Numbered from the stretch's first letter, positions 44,190 through 54,133 are shown. The stretch is DNA of 64,000 nucleotides from Butyricimonas faecalis (GCF_003991565.1 NZ_CP032819.1:434001-498000), one strand, 5' to 3'. The notes: a model not told the origin generated them from the sequence alone. Numbers and translations are program-made.

Positions 44190-45644
44190 ATGAGAGAAAT
44201 GAAATATATCATACTCCTTGGTTTTATATTACTAGGAGGAGCTTGTAATGAATGGTTGGACGTGGAACCACTAGGACAAGTTGATGCCGAGAAAATGTTT
44301 GAGGATGAGAAAGGTTGTTTACAAACTTTGACGGGAGCGTATATGTTACTCGCATCTACCGAGGCGTATGGAGAAGAGTTAACAGTCGGGTTTGTCGATG
44401 AGATTGTAAGGTATTGGAATAAAGCTAGTAAAGCTTACGATTTTGATTATCAAGATGCAACGTTGGTCGGCAGGTTTGACGGGACGTGGGGAAAAATGTA
44501 TGAAGCAATTGCTAATCTCAATTTATTGTTACAGAATTTGAAAGATAGTGATAAGGAAAAGTTTGAAAATTATAATTTGATCAGGGGGGAGGCGTTGGGA
44601 TTACGGGCCTACATTCATTTGGATTTGTTACGATTATTTGGTCCTGTGCTAAAAGAAGGATTAAATCAAAAATCTATTCCTTACAGAGAAGAATTTTCCA
44701 ATCAGCTTGTTACGTTTATGACTGCAGAAGAAGTGCTTGGAAAAATTGAGAAAGATTTGTTGGAAGCTTATGTTTTATTGGCTAATGACCCTATTAAAGA
44801 ATATGGACGAAAAGCGGGTAAAAATTTGGATAATAAAGATTTGGCTTTCCAATATCGAGGTGTAAGGATGAATTATTATGCGGTTTGTGGAACTTTAGCT
44901 CGTTGTTATCAGCTAAAAGGCAATTATTCTGATGCTTTAAAATATGCCAAAGAGATTATTGATGCAACAACTATTTTTCAGTTGTTAAAACGAGATGATA
45001 TCATGGATAGTAAAGGGGCTAATTTGATGTTTGAGAGAGAGTTGATTTGGTCTCTTTATGATGAAAAGCTCGAAACAAAATTAGGTGCTAAAATTTATAC
45101 CTATTTTAAATATACGATTGATTTGCCAACACGAGGATTTGTTTATGAAGACTCTGGCTATGGTAGTGTAGAGGATTATAGACGTGTATATTGGTGGCAA
45201 GAGGCAAAAATATCGACATCATTTTGGTTTTTAGCTAAATATGCCCGTAGTTATGAAAGTAATACAAGTGGAACTTCTATTTCAAGAAAAGATATTACAA
45301 TATGGGATAAGTTATTACCGATGATACGTTTATCGGAGATGTACTATATTGCGGCAGAAGCTAATTTGGAGATCGATACTCCTGAGGCTTATCGGTTATT
45401 AAATGAAGTAAGAGTTTCACGTAATTTAACTCCGATTCCTGAGAATTTGCAGAATGATAAAGCTGCTTTGAAGGAACAGATTATGTATGAGTGTATAAAA
45501 GAATATTGGGGAGAAGGAAAATTGTTTTATGAATATAAACGGTTGTATCGGGATATTATCACGAGAGAAGGTAATATCAGGGCTTCTCGTGCATTGTTTG
45601 AACTACCGATACCGGATAGCGAATTGGAGCACGGTGGAAATTAA
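44190..45644 (+). CDS. SusD/RagB-family lipoprotein
   Basis: 484 aa. Lipoprotein signal with lipobox GGAC, then CNEWLDVEPLGQVDAEKMF, a typical SusD N-terminus. TPR-like helices and a C-terminal ECIKEYWGEGKLFYEYKRL segment complete the family pattern. It follows SusC after 4 bp and forms the outer-membrane capture pair with it. Confidence 0.93.
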   Translation: MREMKYIILLGFILLGGACNEWLDVEPLGQVDAEKMFEDEKGCLQTLTGAYMLLASTEAYGEELTVGFVDEIVRYWNKASKAYDFDYQDATLVGRFDGTWGKMYEAIANLNLLLQNLKDSDKEKFENYNLIRGEALGLRAYIHLDLLRLFGPVLKEGLNQKSIPYREEFSNQLVTFMTAEEVLGKIEKDLLEAYVLLANDPIKEYGRKAGKNLDNKDLAFQYRGVRMNYYAVCGTLARCYQLKGNYSDALKYAKEIIDATTIFQLLKRDDIMDSKGANLMFERELIWSLYDEKLETKLGAKIYTYFKYTIDLPTRGFVYEDSGYGSVEDYRRVYWWQEAKISTSFWFLAKYARSYESNTSGTSISRKDITIWDKLLPMIRLSEMYYIAAEANLEIDTPEAYRLLNEVRVSRNLTPIPENLQNDKAALKEQIMYECIKEYWGEGKLFYEYKRLYRDIITREGNIRASRALFELPIPDSELEHGGN

Positions 45645-45673
45645 TAAGGTTTTAATTTAATAAACTGAATATA

Positions 45674-46423
45674 ATGAAGAGAGTATATTATATATTATTA
45701 TTGGGGATCATTTTTCTATCCATGTTTGCCTGTAGTGAAGCAGGTAAAGAGATGTTTGAAGGCCCGAATTCAATATGTTTTCGATTTCCTACAACGAGTG
45801 AGGATATAGAAGAATATCGTAAATTGGATTCTAGTTTAATATTCCGCGAAGATACTGTGGTTTATTCGTTTGCTTTTGATATGGAAGCAACAGAACGGGA
45901 GATTTGTATTCCTGTTCAAATAGCTGGATTCGCGACAGAATATGATCGCAAATATAAAGTTACAGTTGAAGAATATAACGGGACACAAGCCGATGTTCAT
46001 TATGAGGCAATTAGCGAAGAACAGATTCTGGGAGCAGGCAAAACGACAGATTCTTTGCGTGTTAAATTTTTCCGTCGAGATATGGATAAAGTTGCTCGTA
46101 AAATAGGTTTGAGAATAAAAACGGGAGGTGATTTCGTTGAAGGAACCCAAGAACGATTGTTTTTTGCAGTACAAGTTTCAGATATATTGGAGAAACCATC
46201 TTGGTGGGATCAATGGAGTGATTGTTTTGGGACTTATCATCCAATAAAATATCGGGAATGGATTAAATTATATGGTGGCACCGGAGATTTAACGGGTAAA
46301 GACCCGGACTGGTGGAGAGCTTCGTTAGAGTTAACGTTAGTATTAGAGTTGCAAGATTTGTTTGAACGGGAAGAGTTTTATGATGAAAACAATATACGTT
46401 TAACTATTCCGTGTACACATTAA
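45674..46423 (+). CDS. DUF4843-family lipoprotein
   Basis: 249 aa. Lipobox SMFAC after a short signal. A beta-rich N-terminal domain with EREICIPVQIAGFATEYDR resembles the Calx-beta-like fold of DUF4843 proteins, and a C-terminal PSWWDQWSDCFGTYHPIKYR segment is typical. These lipoproteins are regularly encoded after SusD and precede PKD-like lipoproteins, as here. Probably an accessory surface binding protein. Confidence 0.8.
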   Translation: MKRVYYILLLGIIFLSMFACSEAGKEMFEGPNSICFRFPTTSEDIEEYRKLDSSLIFREDTVVYSFAFDMEATEREICIPVQIAGFATEYDRKYKVTVEEYNGTQADVHYEAISEEQILGAGKTTDSLRVKFFRRDMDKVARKIGLRIKTGGDFVEGTQERLFFAVQVSDILEKPSWWDQWSDCFGTYHPIKYREWIKLYGGTGDLTGKDPDWWRASLELTLVLELQDLFEREEFYDENNIRLTIPCTH

Positions 46424-46444
46424 ATTAATTAAAGAGTTAATGCC

Positions 46445-47878
46445 ATGAAAAAATATTTATATATCTTTATAACATTACTTTGGGTTATTGGATGTGCAGA
46501 TGATGATGGAAACTATTCCTATTCAATTGTAAATGAAATAGGTATTGATAGCATCAAAGATGCGTACTCGCTTGATCAGTATGATATTTTAGAGATAGAA
46601 CCCTATCTGAATTTTAAAACAGGAAAGGATATTGAAGATTTGAGCTTCGAATGGAAAGTAAATAACCATGTTATTTCAACATCACGAATTTGTGATGGAA
46701 TTGTGACAGAAGACCCATCTCCTAGTGGAAGTGGCGGATATAATGCATTTTTATGTGTTACGGATAATACTACCAATTTGAAATATTATAAAACTTTTTG
46801 GGTAAAAGTAGGAACAGCTTACACGAATGCTCTTTATATTTTAAGCGAGGATGCTGATGGATATGCAAAGTTGTCCATGCAACGGAGAGATCGTGAAAAT
46901 GCCACTTTGATTCATGATGTGTTTGAAATAGCCAATCCGCTTTTAGGAAGCTTGAGTAAACGACCGCAACAAGTGTATTATTATAATAATAATTTTGTCA
47001 TATTATGTGCGGAGGGAGATCGAAAAATGGTAGCCATGAATCCCAAAACGATGAAATTGGAACGAATTTATGGACCAGAAGTCATAAAAGGGGAATATTC
47101 GGGAACATTTACTCCCAGAAGTATAAGCTTGTATATGGGAGGAATTATTGCAGCAGAAGAGGGGTTATTTACTTATAACTATATGAATAACGAGGCTCTT
47201 ATGCGTCCTATTGCTGGAAATTATGATTTTGCAGTATGGGCAGATGGAAATATGCAAATGGATGCTTACGCGTGGCTCTCTTATGATAATACGAATTATC
47301 AATTTTTAAGATTGCATAATGGATCAGGAGCATTGTATGATGAGATAATTCCAATTACTACAGATCAATTTTCGACTGAAGGACAAAAATTTTTGACAGC
47401 AGGACATTTTGGCTATGAGGAGTTGCGTCCCGTACTTTATAACGCAGAAGAGAAGAAAGCTTATTTCTATCGTTTATTGATGGCTTCTTCTGATTGGGAT
47501 CCTGTGACTTGGTTGCCTATGTGGTCTATTTCTTACGAGAAAATCATGGAACGAGAGAATTTGATTGATGAAAATTCGGTGAGTGTTTTGGGAATGAATT
47601 CTCTCTATTGGTTTATTGCTAACGGGAATAAAATTGTAAGAATACATGGAGATGGGGGTGAAGTTCGAGATCTATATACAGTTCCCAACGGGCAGGTAAC
47701 AGAAATGATTTTGGATTCGAAAGAGGAACGTTTATTTGTAGCTTCAAGCGACGGGGTGAATAGCTGGATATATGTTTTAAGTGTTTTGGTAAATGATTTT
47801 GGAACACTTAAGGAAGATCCTTTACAAATGAGTGGAAAAATCGTTTCAATGACAAAGACTGGAAGTTGGAAATTTTGA
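46445..47878 (+). CDS. PKD-like family lipoprotein
   Basis: 477 aa. Lipoprotein signal (LLWVIGCADDDGNYSY). N-terminal PKD-like Ig fold (about 25-130; LSFEWKVNNHVIS), followed by a larger beta-rich region with repeated short strands (ALYILSEDADGYAKL, NNNFVILCAEGDRKMVAM) that suggests a beta-propeller. It follows the DUF4843 gene after 21 bp, the usual order in SusCD loci. Probable surface-exposed ligand-binding accessory protein. Confidence 0.8.
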   Translation: MKKYLYIFITLLWVIGCADDDGNYSYSIVNEIGIDSIKDAYSLDQYDILEIEPYLNFKTGKDIEDLSFEWKVNNHVISTSRICDGIVTEDPSPSGSGGYNAFLCVTDNTTNLKYYKTFWVKVGTAYTNALYILSEDADGYAKLSMQRRDRENATLIHDVFEIANPLLGSLSKRPQQVYYYNNNFVILCAEGDRKMVAMNPKTMKLERIYGPEVIKGEYSGTFTPRSISLYMGGIIAAEEGLFTYNYMNNEALMRPIAGNYDFAVWADGNMQMDAYAWLSYDNTNYQFLRLHNGSGALYDEIIPITTDQFSTEGQKFLTAGHFGYEELRPVLYNAEEKKAYFYRLLMASSDWDPVTWLPMWSISYEKIMERENLIDENSVSVLGMNSLYWFIANGNKIVRIHGDGGEVRDLYTVPNGQVTEMILDSKEERLFVASSDGVNSWIYVLSVLVNDFGTLKEDPLQMSGKIVSMTKTGSWKF

Positions 47879-47900
47879 ATAACATATAGTTGAAATTATT

Positions 47901-47937
47901 AGGGGAGGATTTGTGTATGTTATATCCTCCTCTTTTT
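47901..47937 (+). terminator. Terminator after PKD-like gene
   Basis: AGGGGAGGAT (47901-47910) pairs with ATCCTCCTCT (47924-47933) with one G-T wobble, followed by TTTTT. It may partly separate the SusCD part from the TlpA and downstream genes. Confidence 0.7.
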
Positions 47938-47950
47938 ATAAATAATCATT

Positions 47951-49030
47951 ATGAAGATAATATATATTTTTTTATTGGGAATTGTGTGTGTTTCATGCTC
48001 TTCCATTGGAAATTATGAACTTACAGGTGTTTTGCCAGAAAATAGTAAAGTGACGGAAGTTTATTTACTGACACAAGAGGGAAAAGGAGCGGATACACTT
48101 GCACGAGGTCAAGTAAAGCCTAACGGAAGTTTTACGTTAAAAGGGAAAGCGGAGAAGTGTTTGCTTTATCTCGGTATGGGGAAACGGGGAGGACGAATCT
48201 ATTTTTACCCGGAAGAAGGGAACTATCAGTTGGAGAAGATGGGAGATGACTATCAAATCGTAACAGGTCGGAATGGTGTTCAGGCTAAATTGAATGGACA
48301 TTTGCAAAAAGTTAAAATGAATTCGGATGCAAGAATGAATTTGCAACAACAGATGAGGCAAACAGGAAACGAAGAGGTTTTAGATGGATTGAGAAAAGAG
48401 AACGAGCAGTTGTGGAAGCAAGGAAATGATTTACTTCTGGAAATGGTTGCTGATTTTAGGAATACAGATATAGCAGCCATATTGGTACAAGACAATATGT
48501 GGACGTTAGGTTACGATTTCAAAGTGTTTACTCGGGCAATAGAAGCGATGGGGAATGGGCCTGTTTCTGAGGTGAAAGAAAAAGTGATGGAAAAATATGA
48601 AGAGGCTTGTTCAAAGCAGTTAACCGGGAAAGCCCCGGATTTTACTCTGCCGGATGCAAAAGGGAAGAAGGTAAAATTGTCGGACTATAAAGGAACGTAT
48701 TTGTTAATTGATTTTTGGGCTTCTTGGTGTCAACCGTGTCGAGTTAAGATCAGAAAATTGAAAAAGCACTATTCACGTTTGCAGGAGTTGGGTGTGGAAG
48801 TGATTGCGATATCCTGTGACCAAAAGAAGGCTGATTGGCTGAAAGCCCTTGACGAAGATCAACCAATGTGGAAACAATTGATTGTAGATATAGATATTAA
48901 CGGGAGTGATACTTCGGATGATTACAAGGTGGAATTCTTACCAACGTTATACTTGATATCTCCAGACGGGGCGGTTTTGGATACGAATCCGGGGATGGAA
49001 GAGATTGAAACTTTTGTGAAGGAGGGGTGA
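47951..49030 (+). CDS. TlpA-like thioredoxin lipoprotein with DUF4369-like N-terminus
   Basis: 359 aa. Lipoprotein signal (IVCVSCSSIGNY). N-terminal DUF4369-type beta-domain (about 22-110), a helical linker (about 120-215), then an AhpC/TlpA-type thioredoxin fold (about 220-355) with the redox site WASWCQPCRVK. It should reduce or isomerise disulfides in the periplasm or outer membrane. The next two products are cysteine-bearing exported proteins, plausible targets (inference). Confidence 0.9.
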   Translation: MKIIYIFLLGIVCVSCSSIGNYELTGVLPENSKVTEVYLLTQEGKGADTLARGQVKPNGSFTLKGKAEKCLLYLGMGKRGGRIYFYPEEGNYQLEKMGDDYQIVTGRNGVQAKLNGHLQKVKMNSDARMNLQQQMRQTGNEEVLDGLRKENEQLWKQGNDLLLEMVADFRNTDIAAILVQDNMWTLGYDFKVFTRAIEAMGNGPVSEVKEKVMEKYEEACSKQLTGKAPDFTLPDAKGKKVKLSDYKGTYLLIDFWASWCQPCRVKIRKLKKHYSRLQELGVEVIAISCDQKKADWLKALDEDQPMWKQLIVDIDINGSDTSDDYKVEFLPTLYLISPDGAVLDTNPGMEEIETFVKEG

Positions 49031-49062
49031 TTTGAATTTAAGATCAAAATCATGATATATAT

Positions 49063-49848
49063 ATGCATATGAAAAGGTGTTTGTTTATATTTATTTTTTG
49101 CGGTGTATTGGGAATATGTTTAGTAAACGAAGGGTATACCCAAAAAGTAGAAATCGAGGGAAGAACGTGTCAGCCGGATACTGTTTTTTTTAAGATCGAA
49201 GGTGATTTGAATAATCCTCAGGTGATGAGACCGAATTTGGTTATTTATTATAAGGCACTAAGGAGAATGGAGAATTATCTATTTATTGAGGATAATCAAT
49301 TGCAATGGAATATTAAAAATGGAGCCGAAATTTATATATCTGAGAATATATTTCAATATGTGTGTAATAGATGGAATAAGGATAATGAATTAATCAAAGA
49401 AGGGCATTCTAAAATTATTAACAAGGATGGACGGTATTGTGTCCGTACGCGATATAAATATGGAATACCTCAAATTAACGTAAAGGTTGTAGATATTCAC
49501 AATGAACTTATTGTCGGAGTAAAAATGATGGTGTACGATAGTCTTCATCAATTTGTGAAAGATGGGGGATTAACCACAACAGAATCTCGCGGAACTACTC
49601 ATATAGATGTTCCAAGATACGGAAAATATCATATAAAATTCAGTAAAAATGGGTATGAAACAATGGAAAAAGAGGTACTTCTTGAAGATGTACAAACTCG
49701 TATTACTCCTGTTTTTGTGATGAAGTCTTTACCAGAGTTTTCTGGAAAGTTATGGTGGATTATTTTTGGTTTGATTGTCTTGAGTTTAGGCATTTGGGTG
49801 ATAATGAAAAAAGGTAGGATTTTTTCAAGAAATGGAAGTTTGAAATGA
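49063..49848 (+). CDS. Exported membrane-anchored protein with Ig/carboxypeptidase-regulatory-like domain
   Basis: 261 aa (or 259 from the second ATG at 49069). Signal peptide (CLFIFIFCGVLGICLVNEGY), an N-terminal region with several Cys, a beta-sandwich about 145-220 (INVKVVDIHNELIVGVKMMV; RGTTHIDVPRYGKYHIKFSK) like regulatory domains, and a C-terminal membrane helix (WWIIFGLIVLSLGIWVIM, about 229-246) with a basic tail. Topology is most likely periplasmic domain with inner-membrane anchor. It overlaps the next frame. No specific family recognised. Confidence 0.6.
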   Translation: MHMKRCLFIFIFCGVLGICLVNEGYTQKVEIEGRTCQPDTVFFKIEGDLNNPQVMRPNLVIYYKALRRMENYLFIEDNQLQWNIKNGAEIYISENIFQYVCNRWNKDNELIKEGHSKIINKDGRYCVRTRYKYGIPQINVKVVDIHNELIVGVKMMVYDSLHQFVKDGGLTTTESRGTTHIDVPRYGKYHIKFSKNGYETMEKEVLLEDVQTRITPVFVMKSLPEFSGKLWWIIFGLIVLSLGIWVIMKKGRIFSRNGSLK

Positions 49849-49874
49849 ATTGTATAATTTTAAATACATGTGCT

Positions 49875-50294
49875 ATGTGTAAAAAGTATTTATATATGAT
49901 GAGTATATTAATTTGTTTACTCTTTGTGAATTTTTCAGCATTTTGTGTGGATTTAGTAGTAGTTGTTTGTAATAATCAAGGGAAGCCTATTGTTGGAACT
50001 GTTGTTATGATTCATGAAAGTGGGACTCAAGATTATTTGAGAGTAAATACAGATAAATTTGGAGAAGCCTGTTTTGCTGTTGCTGCTTTTAGTCATTGTG
50101 ATATTTTTGTACCGGGGTTATCAATGGCCCTTCTACCGGTTACTAGTATCATGATTCCTAGTAATTGTAACGAGATTCGTGTAACGGTATCTCCAACAGT
50201 ATGGTCTGATAGTTATACATCATTAAATTATCTCGTTGAATTATTGCAATTGTGTGCTATTTTGCCTGAAAATAAACTAATAATGATAGCTTAG
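49875..50294 (+). CDS. Small exported protein with carboxypeptidase-regulatory-like fold
   Basis: 139 aa from the ATG at 49875, which gives a good signal peptide (MCKKYLYMMSILICLLFVNF); an earlier ATG at 49845 overlaps the previous stop as ATGA and cannot be excluded. After cleavage, residues about 25-100 match a small beta-sandwich (DLVVVVCNNQGKPIVGTVVM, then TDKFGEACF). Related in fold to part of its neighbour. Several Cys may form disulfides, fitting the TlpA-like gene upstream. Function unknown. Confidence 0.55.
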   Translation: MCKKYLYMMSILICLLFVNFSAFCVDLVVVVCNNQGKPIVGTVVMIHESGTQDYLRVNTDKFGEACFAVAAFSHCDIFVPGLSMALLPVTSIMIPSNCNEIRVTVSPTVWSDSYTSLNYLVELLQLCAILPENKLIMIA

Positions 50295-50328
50295 CCATAG
50301 TTTGTTATTGAATTAAAATACGGAAATT

Positions 50329-53300
50329 ATGAATATTGATTTTATCATGTTAGTGGCTCGTAATGAAATGAAATTATTGCGGAGGAATTGGTTATTCATT
50401 TTTTTCGTGTTTTTGACGATATTAGGACTTATCTTGTTACAAAGTGTCTTGCAGCATGTTTTTCCGGTATATCATTTTTATGCACTCTCTTGTTCTATTC
50501 CTTTTATCAATACGTACTTATTTAATCTTTTTCAGTCATTCTTTCTTGTTTTTATTGCAGGAAATTATATTTATAGAGATTGCAAATTAGATTCGTTGGA
50601 TGCTATTTTGGTTCGTCCTTATAGTAATCTGGATTATCTTATTGGTAAGTGGATCGCTATTATTAGTTTGTTTATAACGGTCTATATTATAAATTTGATT
50701 ATTCTCGGTATATTTCATATAGGAAATGGTAGCTATCCTTTTACTTTTTTTCCTTATTTGTTTTATTTGTTAACTCTGGCGTTACCCGTGTTGTTATTTG
50801 TAACAGGATTAACAGTGTGGTTGAATGTGGTATTCAAAACACCATTTTTGTCCATGTTTATATTATTCGGATATATTCTTGTAGATGTTTTTTATTTATC
50901 TGATATACAATTTGGTTGCTTTGATTTTTTAGCAATGACGATACCAAATGTTTTTTCTGATATAGTCGGTCATGTTGGTGTTTCAACTTATTTGTTGCAA
51001 CGTTTCGCATATATACTATTTGGAATTTCGTTTTTGTTTTTTGCTGTTAGTAGATTGCAGCGTTTGGCTGGTTCTATAAAAGATGTTCGACGATGTATTT
51101 TGTTGGGGATAATTTTATTTGGCATAGGTGTAGGATGTGGATGGAGCTATTATTGGCATTACTATAAAATCAACCAGAAGCGGAAACAATACATCGCTCT
51201 ATATGAAGAATATAAAGATAACGAACGAATTAGAATCAGCGAACAGAAAATAGTTTATAAACAGGAGGGTGAATGGATATCCGTGCTTGATAGTATAACA
51301 GTTTATAATCCGAACAAGAAAAAGATTAAAGATGTTATTTTGTATTTAAATCCTTCTTTAACGGTAAATAACGTGACGTGTATGGGAGAAAAAGTTCACT
51401 ATCGAAAAAATGAACAAGTCTTATTATTAGATTACCCGATAGGTTGCGGAGAGTACCGGAATTTTGTTATTCATTATTCGGGTAAAATTGATGAAAGTGT
51501 TTGTTATTTAGATGTAGATGATTCTGAATATAATAATACCAAATGGAGTAATAGTATTTTGCGTTATGGAAAGCGTACAGCAATGGTTGAGGAAGCATAT
51601 ACATTTTTAACTCCGGAATGTTTATGGTATCCCGTGTGTGCTCCTTTGGTAAATCCCGTTCAACCATTGGCTTCGGAAATCAGTTTTTCAAACTATTCAT
51701 TGACAGTCGTTCACGATACGATGTATACGGTGATTTCTCAAGGAAAACCGTCACGTTCGAGAGAAGGTTCTTATTTTAAAAATACAAATCCTTTACCCGG
51801 ACTGACTCTATGTATGGGTAAGTATAATTGTCGAAGTCTATTGATTGATAGTACGTTGTTTGAAATATATTTTTTTAACGAGGGAAATAATTTCTTAGCT
51901 ATACTTGATGGATCGCAAAAAGGAGTAGTGGAGGGGATACGAGGTGTAAAAGAAAAATTTGAGTACAAGTACGGGATAAAGTATCCTTTCTCTAAAATGA
52001 CTCTTGTAGAGATCCCTGTGTCTCTTTGTTCCTATTCCCGAATCGGTAAAGAAGGAAGTGAATTTGTACAGCCAGAATTGGTTTTTCAACCGGAAAATTG
52101 GTGTAAGAATAGTCAGTATGTTTCCATGAAGAACTATACACGGGAAATGGAGAAAATGAGGCCTATGCAATCTGTGGAGGTATCTGAAAAAGAGAAAATA
52201 TCAAGCTGGTCGGAAAGCTATTTTAATTCTTTAGCGATGGAATTTCCTAAAATGGATTTATTGTCATTTTTGTCAAATCATCAGTTGTTTTTAACTCCTG
52301 TAAAAAATATGTCTTCCGTGGCATTTTGGTTTACAAATTTTACCGGGTGTTTATACTCTGATAAATACCCTTATATTGATTATTTTATTCGTCAGATGCT
52401 GATGAATAATCGTGTTCAAATCTTACAAAACAGTATTGAGGTTGGGAGTACAAAGGATGATAGTGTGATTGATTATCTTTCCTCACATAGTTTGCAAAAT
52501 GTCTTGAGTGGTTCTAGGTTGTCTTCATTTGAAGGATCTATACTCAAACTTAAAAGCCAGTATTTTGCAAAATACATATATTGCCATATTGATCAAGATG
52601 AATTCAAAGCATTTCTTGTTGATTTTTATTCTCGTAATTTGTTTCGTGAAGTCCCTTTTGAACAATTTGTAGAGGAGGTTCAACAAAAGTTTCATTTTGA
52701 TTTTCTTACTTTTGTTGAAGAATTCTATCGAATGTCGGGAGTTCCGTTTTTCTTTATTAGAAACTTGGATCAGAAAATAATGACAGAAGGTCAGTTTTGT
52801 GAGACATTAGTTTCTTTTGATGTGTGGAATCCATCGGAGTGTAATGGTGTTGTTACGCTTTACTCGGAGGGGGACGATTATACTCCCGATCTACAAGAAG
52901 TAAAGAGCATTCCGGTTTATTCTGGTACATGTATACATGTTTCTGTACCGATGAAAAAAAGAAAATGGAATATCTTACTTCATACGAATTTTTCTCAGAA
53001 TAATCCTGACAGTTATTTTAAATTATTTTCACAGGAATTGAAAACTACAAGCGATTCTTTTATGGAAATAGTATCAATAGATACAATTTGCTTTACTTCT
53101 GATAAGGATGAAATTCTTGTTGATAATGAGGATGATATGTTTTGTACTACAATGTCAGAATCAAGGGAAACGTGGTTGAGTAAGTTACTTCATCAAAATA
53201 CTCCTAAATATGGAATGATGACAGATTTTCTTCAGGGTAAGTTTTCTGGGTGGTTGCCTTCAGTATTTAATGATGCTATCGGGGAACCCGTGAGAAGTTT

Positions 53301-53703
53301 TTGTGGTAAAGTAGTAAAAAACGGGACAGGAAAAGCAACGTGGAAAGCATTACTTCCGGAAGACGGAGATTACGAACTTTACGTTTATCAATTAGGGTTG
53401 AATCATAGATTTCAGTATCAAGTTGAATTGTTTTCATATTGTTATTCCGTAGAACAAAAGGGTTATAAAGCTAATATTAGGGTAGATATACTTCCTAGTG
53501 GTACGAGAAATGTTTTTTTGCAGGACAATGAGGGACGAGATGAGGATTCCACGTTTGATATGCAAATATTTGAAAGTAGATGGATTTTTTTAGGAAAATA
53601 TAAATTGTCAAAGGGAGAAATAAGTATATCGCTTCTTGATCGAGGAGCTTTCCCTGGGCAACTGATTTTTGCGGATGCGGTGAAGTGGGTGAAGAGGAGA
53701 TAA
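50329..53703 (+). CDS. ABC-2 permease fused to M1-aminopeptidase-like domain with golvesin-like C-terminus
   Basis: 1124 aa. Residues 1-285 form an ABC-2-type permease with about 7 membrane helices and a short cytoplasmic start (ARNEMKLLRRNW). A long periplasmic part follows (about 290-800) resembling the M1-type domain of known ABC permease/M1 fusions (YPFSKMTLVEIPVS, FVQPELVFQPE). I find no HExxH anywhere, so peptidase activity is doubtful. The C-terminus (about 1000-1124) resembles a golvesin-type carbohydrate-binding fold (WIFLGKYKLSKGEISISLLD, then IFADAVKWVK). No ATP-binding partner is in the window. Likely part of an export or envelope system. Confidence 0.75.
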   Translation: MNIDFIMLVARNEMKLLRRNWLFIFFVFLTILGLILLQSVLQHVFPVYHFYALSCSIPFINTYLFNLFQSFFLVFIAGNYIYRDCKLDSLDAILVRPYSNLDYLIGKWIAIISLFITVYIINLIILGIFHIGNGSYPFTFFPYLFYLLTLALPVLLFVTGLTVWLNVVFKTPFLSMFILFGYILVDVFYLSDIQFGCFDFLAMTIPNVFSDIVGHVGVSTYLLQRFAYILFGISFLFFAVSRLQRLAGSIKDVRRCILLGIILFGIGVGCGWSYYWHYYKINQKRKQYIALYEEYKDNERIRISEQKIVYKQEGEWISVLDSITVYNPNKKKIKDVILYLNPSLTVNNVTCMGEKVHYRKNEQVLLLDYPIGCGEYRNFVIHYSGKIDESVCYLDVDDSEYNNTKWSNSILRYGKRTAMVEEAYTFLTPECLWYPVCAPLVNPVQPLASEISFSNYSLTVVHDTMYTVISQGKPSRSREGSYFKNTNPLPGLTLCMGKYNCRSLLIDSTLFEIYFFNEGNNFLAILDGSQKGVVEGIRGVKEKFEYKYGIKYPFSKMTLVEIPVSLCSYSRIGKEGSEFVQPELVFQPENWCKNSQYVSMKNYTREMEKMRPMQSVEVSEKEKISSWSESYFNSLAMEFPKMDLLSFLSNHQLFLTPVKNMSSVAFWFTNFTGCLYSDKYPYIDYFIRQMLMNNRVQILQNSIEVGSTKDDSVIDYLSSHSLQNVLSGSRLSSFEGSILKLKSQYFAKYIYCHIDQDEFKAFLVDFYSRNLFREVPFEQFVEEVQQKFHFDFLTFVEEFYRMSGVPFFFIRNLDQKIMTEGQFCETLVSFDVWNPSECNGVVTLYSEGDDYTPDLQEVKSIPVYSGTCIHVSVPMKKRKWNILLHTNFSQNNPDSYFKLFSQELKTTSDSFMEIVSIDTICFTSDKDEILVDNEDDMFCTTMSESRETWLSKLLHQNTPKYGMMTDFLQGKFSGWLPSVFNDAIGEPVRSFCGKVVKNGTGKATWKALLPEDGDYELYVYQLGLNHRFQYQVELFSYCYSVEQKGYKANIRVDILPSGTRNVFLQDNEGRDEDSTFDMQIFESRWIFLGKYKLSKGEISISLLDRGAFPGQLIFADAVKWVKRR

Positions 53704-53724
53704 ATACTCTTTAAAATTGAATTA

Positions 53725-53952
53725 ATGAAAAGAAAAACTTGTATAAAACAACATGATATAACGGATTGTGGTGCTATCTGTCTCGCCTCGATCGTTGCAT
53801 TTTATGGTCTGATGATTCCTATTGCTAGAATACGTCAATATGCTTCTACAGATAAAAAAGGTACGAATGTTTTAGGACTGATAGAAGCTTCTAGTAAATT
53901 AGGATTATTGGCAAAAGGGGTAAAAGCTCTTAAGTCGTCTGTTGGTATCTGA
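53725..53952 (+). pseudogene. Truncated C39-peptidase ABC transporter (N-terminal fragment)
   Basis: 75 aa matching the start of a C39 peptidase domain: CIKQHDITDCGAICLASI carries the catalytic Cys, followed by IARIRQYASTDKKGTNVLG typical of double-glycine leader-peptide exporters. The frame ends in TGA right after LLAKGVKAL, before the catalytic His/Asp and the whole membrane and ATPase parts (normally about 700 aa). It follows the ABC permease gene by 21 bp. The 3' end was probably lost by a deletion joining it to the lipoprotein remnant on the other strand. Confidence 0.8.
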
Positions 53953-54031
53953 TGTCCGGGGAGTCATACTCACACGAAACAACAATTGCCATCAGCGCGC
54001 AAGCGGCTAGGTTTAGAAAAATTCTTTTCAT
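53930..54031 (-). pseudogene. Truncated lipoprotein gene with its own promoter
   Basis: From the ATG at 54031 the minus strand encodes a clean lipoprotein signal (MKRIFLNLAACALMAIVVSC) followed by EYDSPDIRYQQTT and a stop inside the C39 fragment. Only 33 residues remain. A consensus promoter lies upstream at 54102-54133. The reading frame runs into the neighbouring gene's end, which indicates a deletion junction near 53930-53955. Confidence 0.6.
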
Positions 54032-54101
54032 AAAATCTAGTTTCAGTGGCTTTCGCCGTTAATAAATAATCAAACTTTAACGCATAGGTTTAAAACTTTT
54101 G

Positions 54102-54133
54102 CAAAGATAATATTTCTACATAGGCATCCCAAA
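54102..54133 (-). promoter_or_regulatory. Bacteroidota promoter of lipoprotein remnant
   Basis: On the minus strand TTTG (54133-54130), 20 bp, TATCTTTG (54109-54102): perfect -33/-7 match. The -33 overlaps a small palindrome AGGCAT/ATGCCT (54122-54138), a possible operator. Confidence 0.75.
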
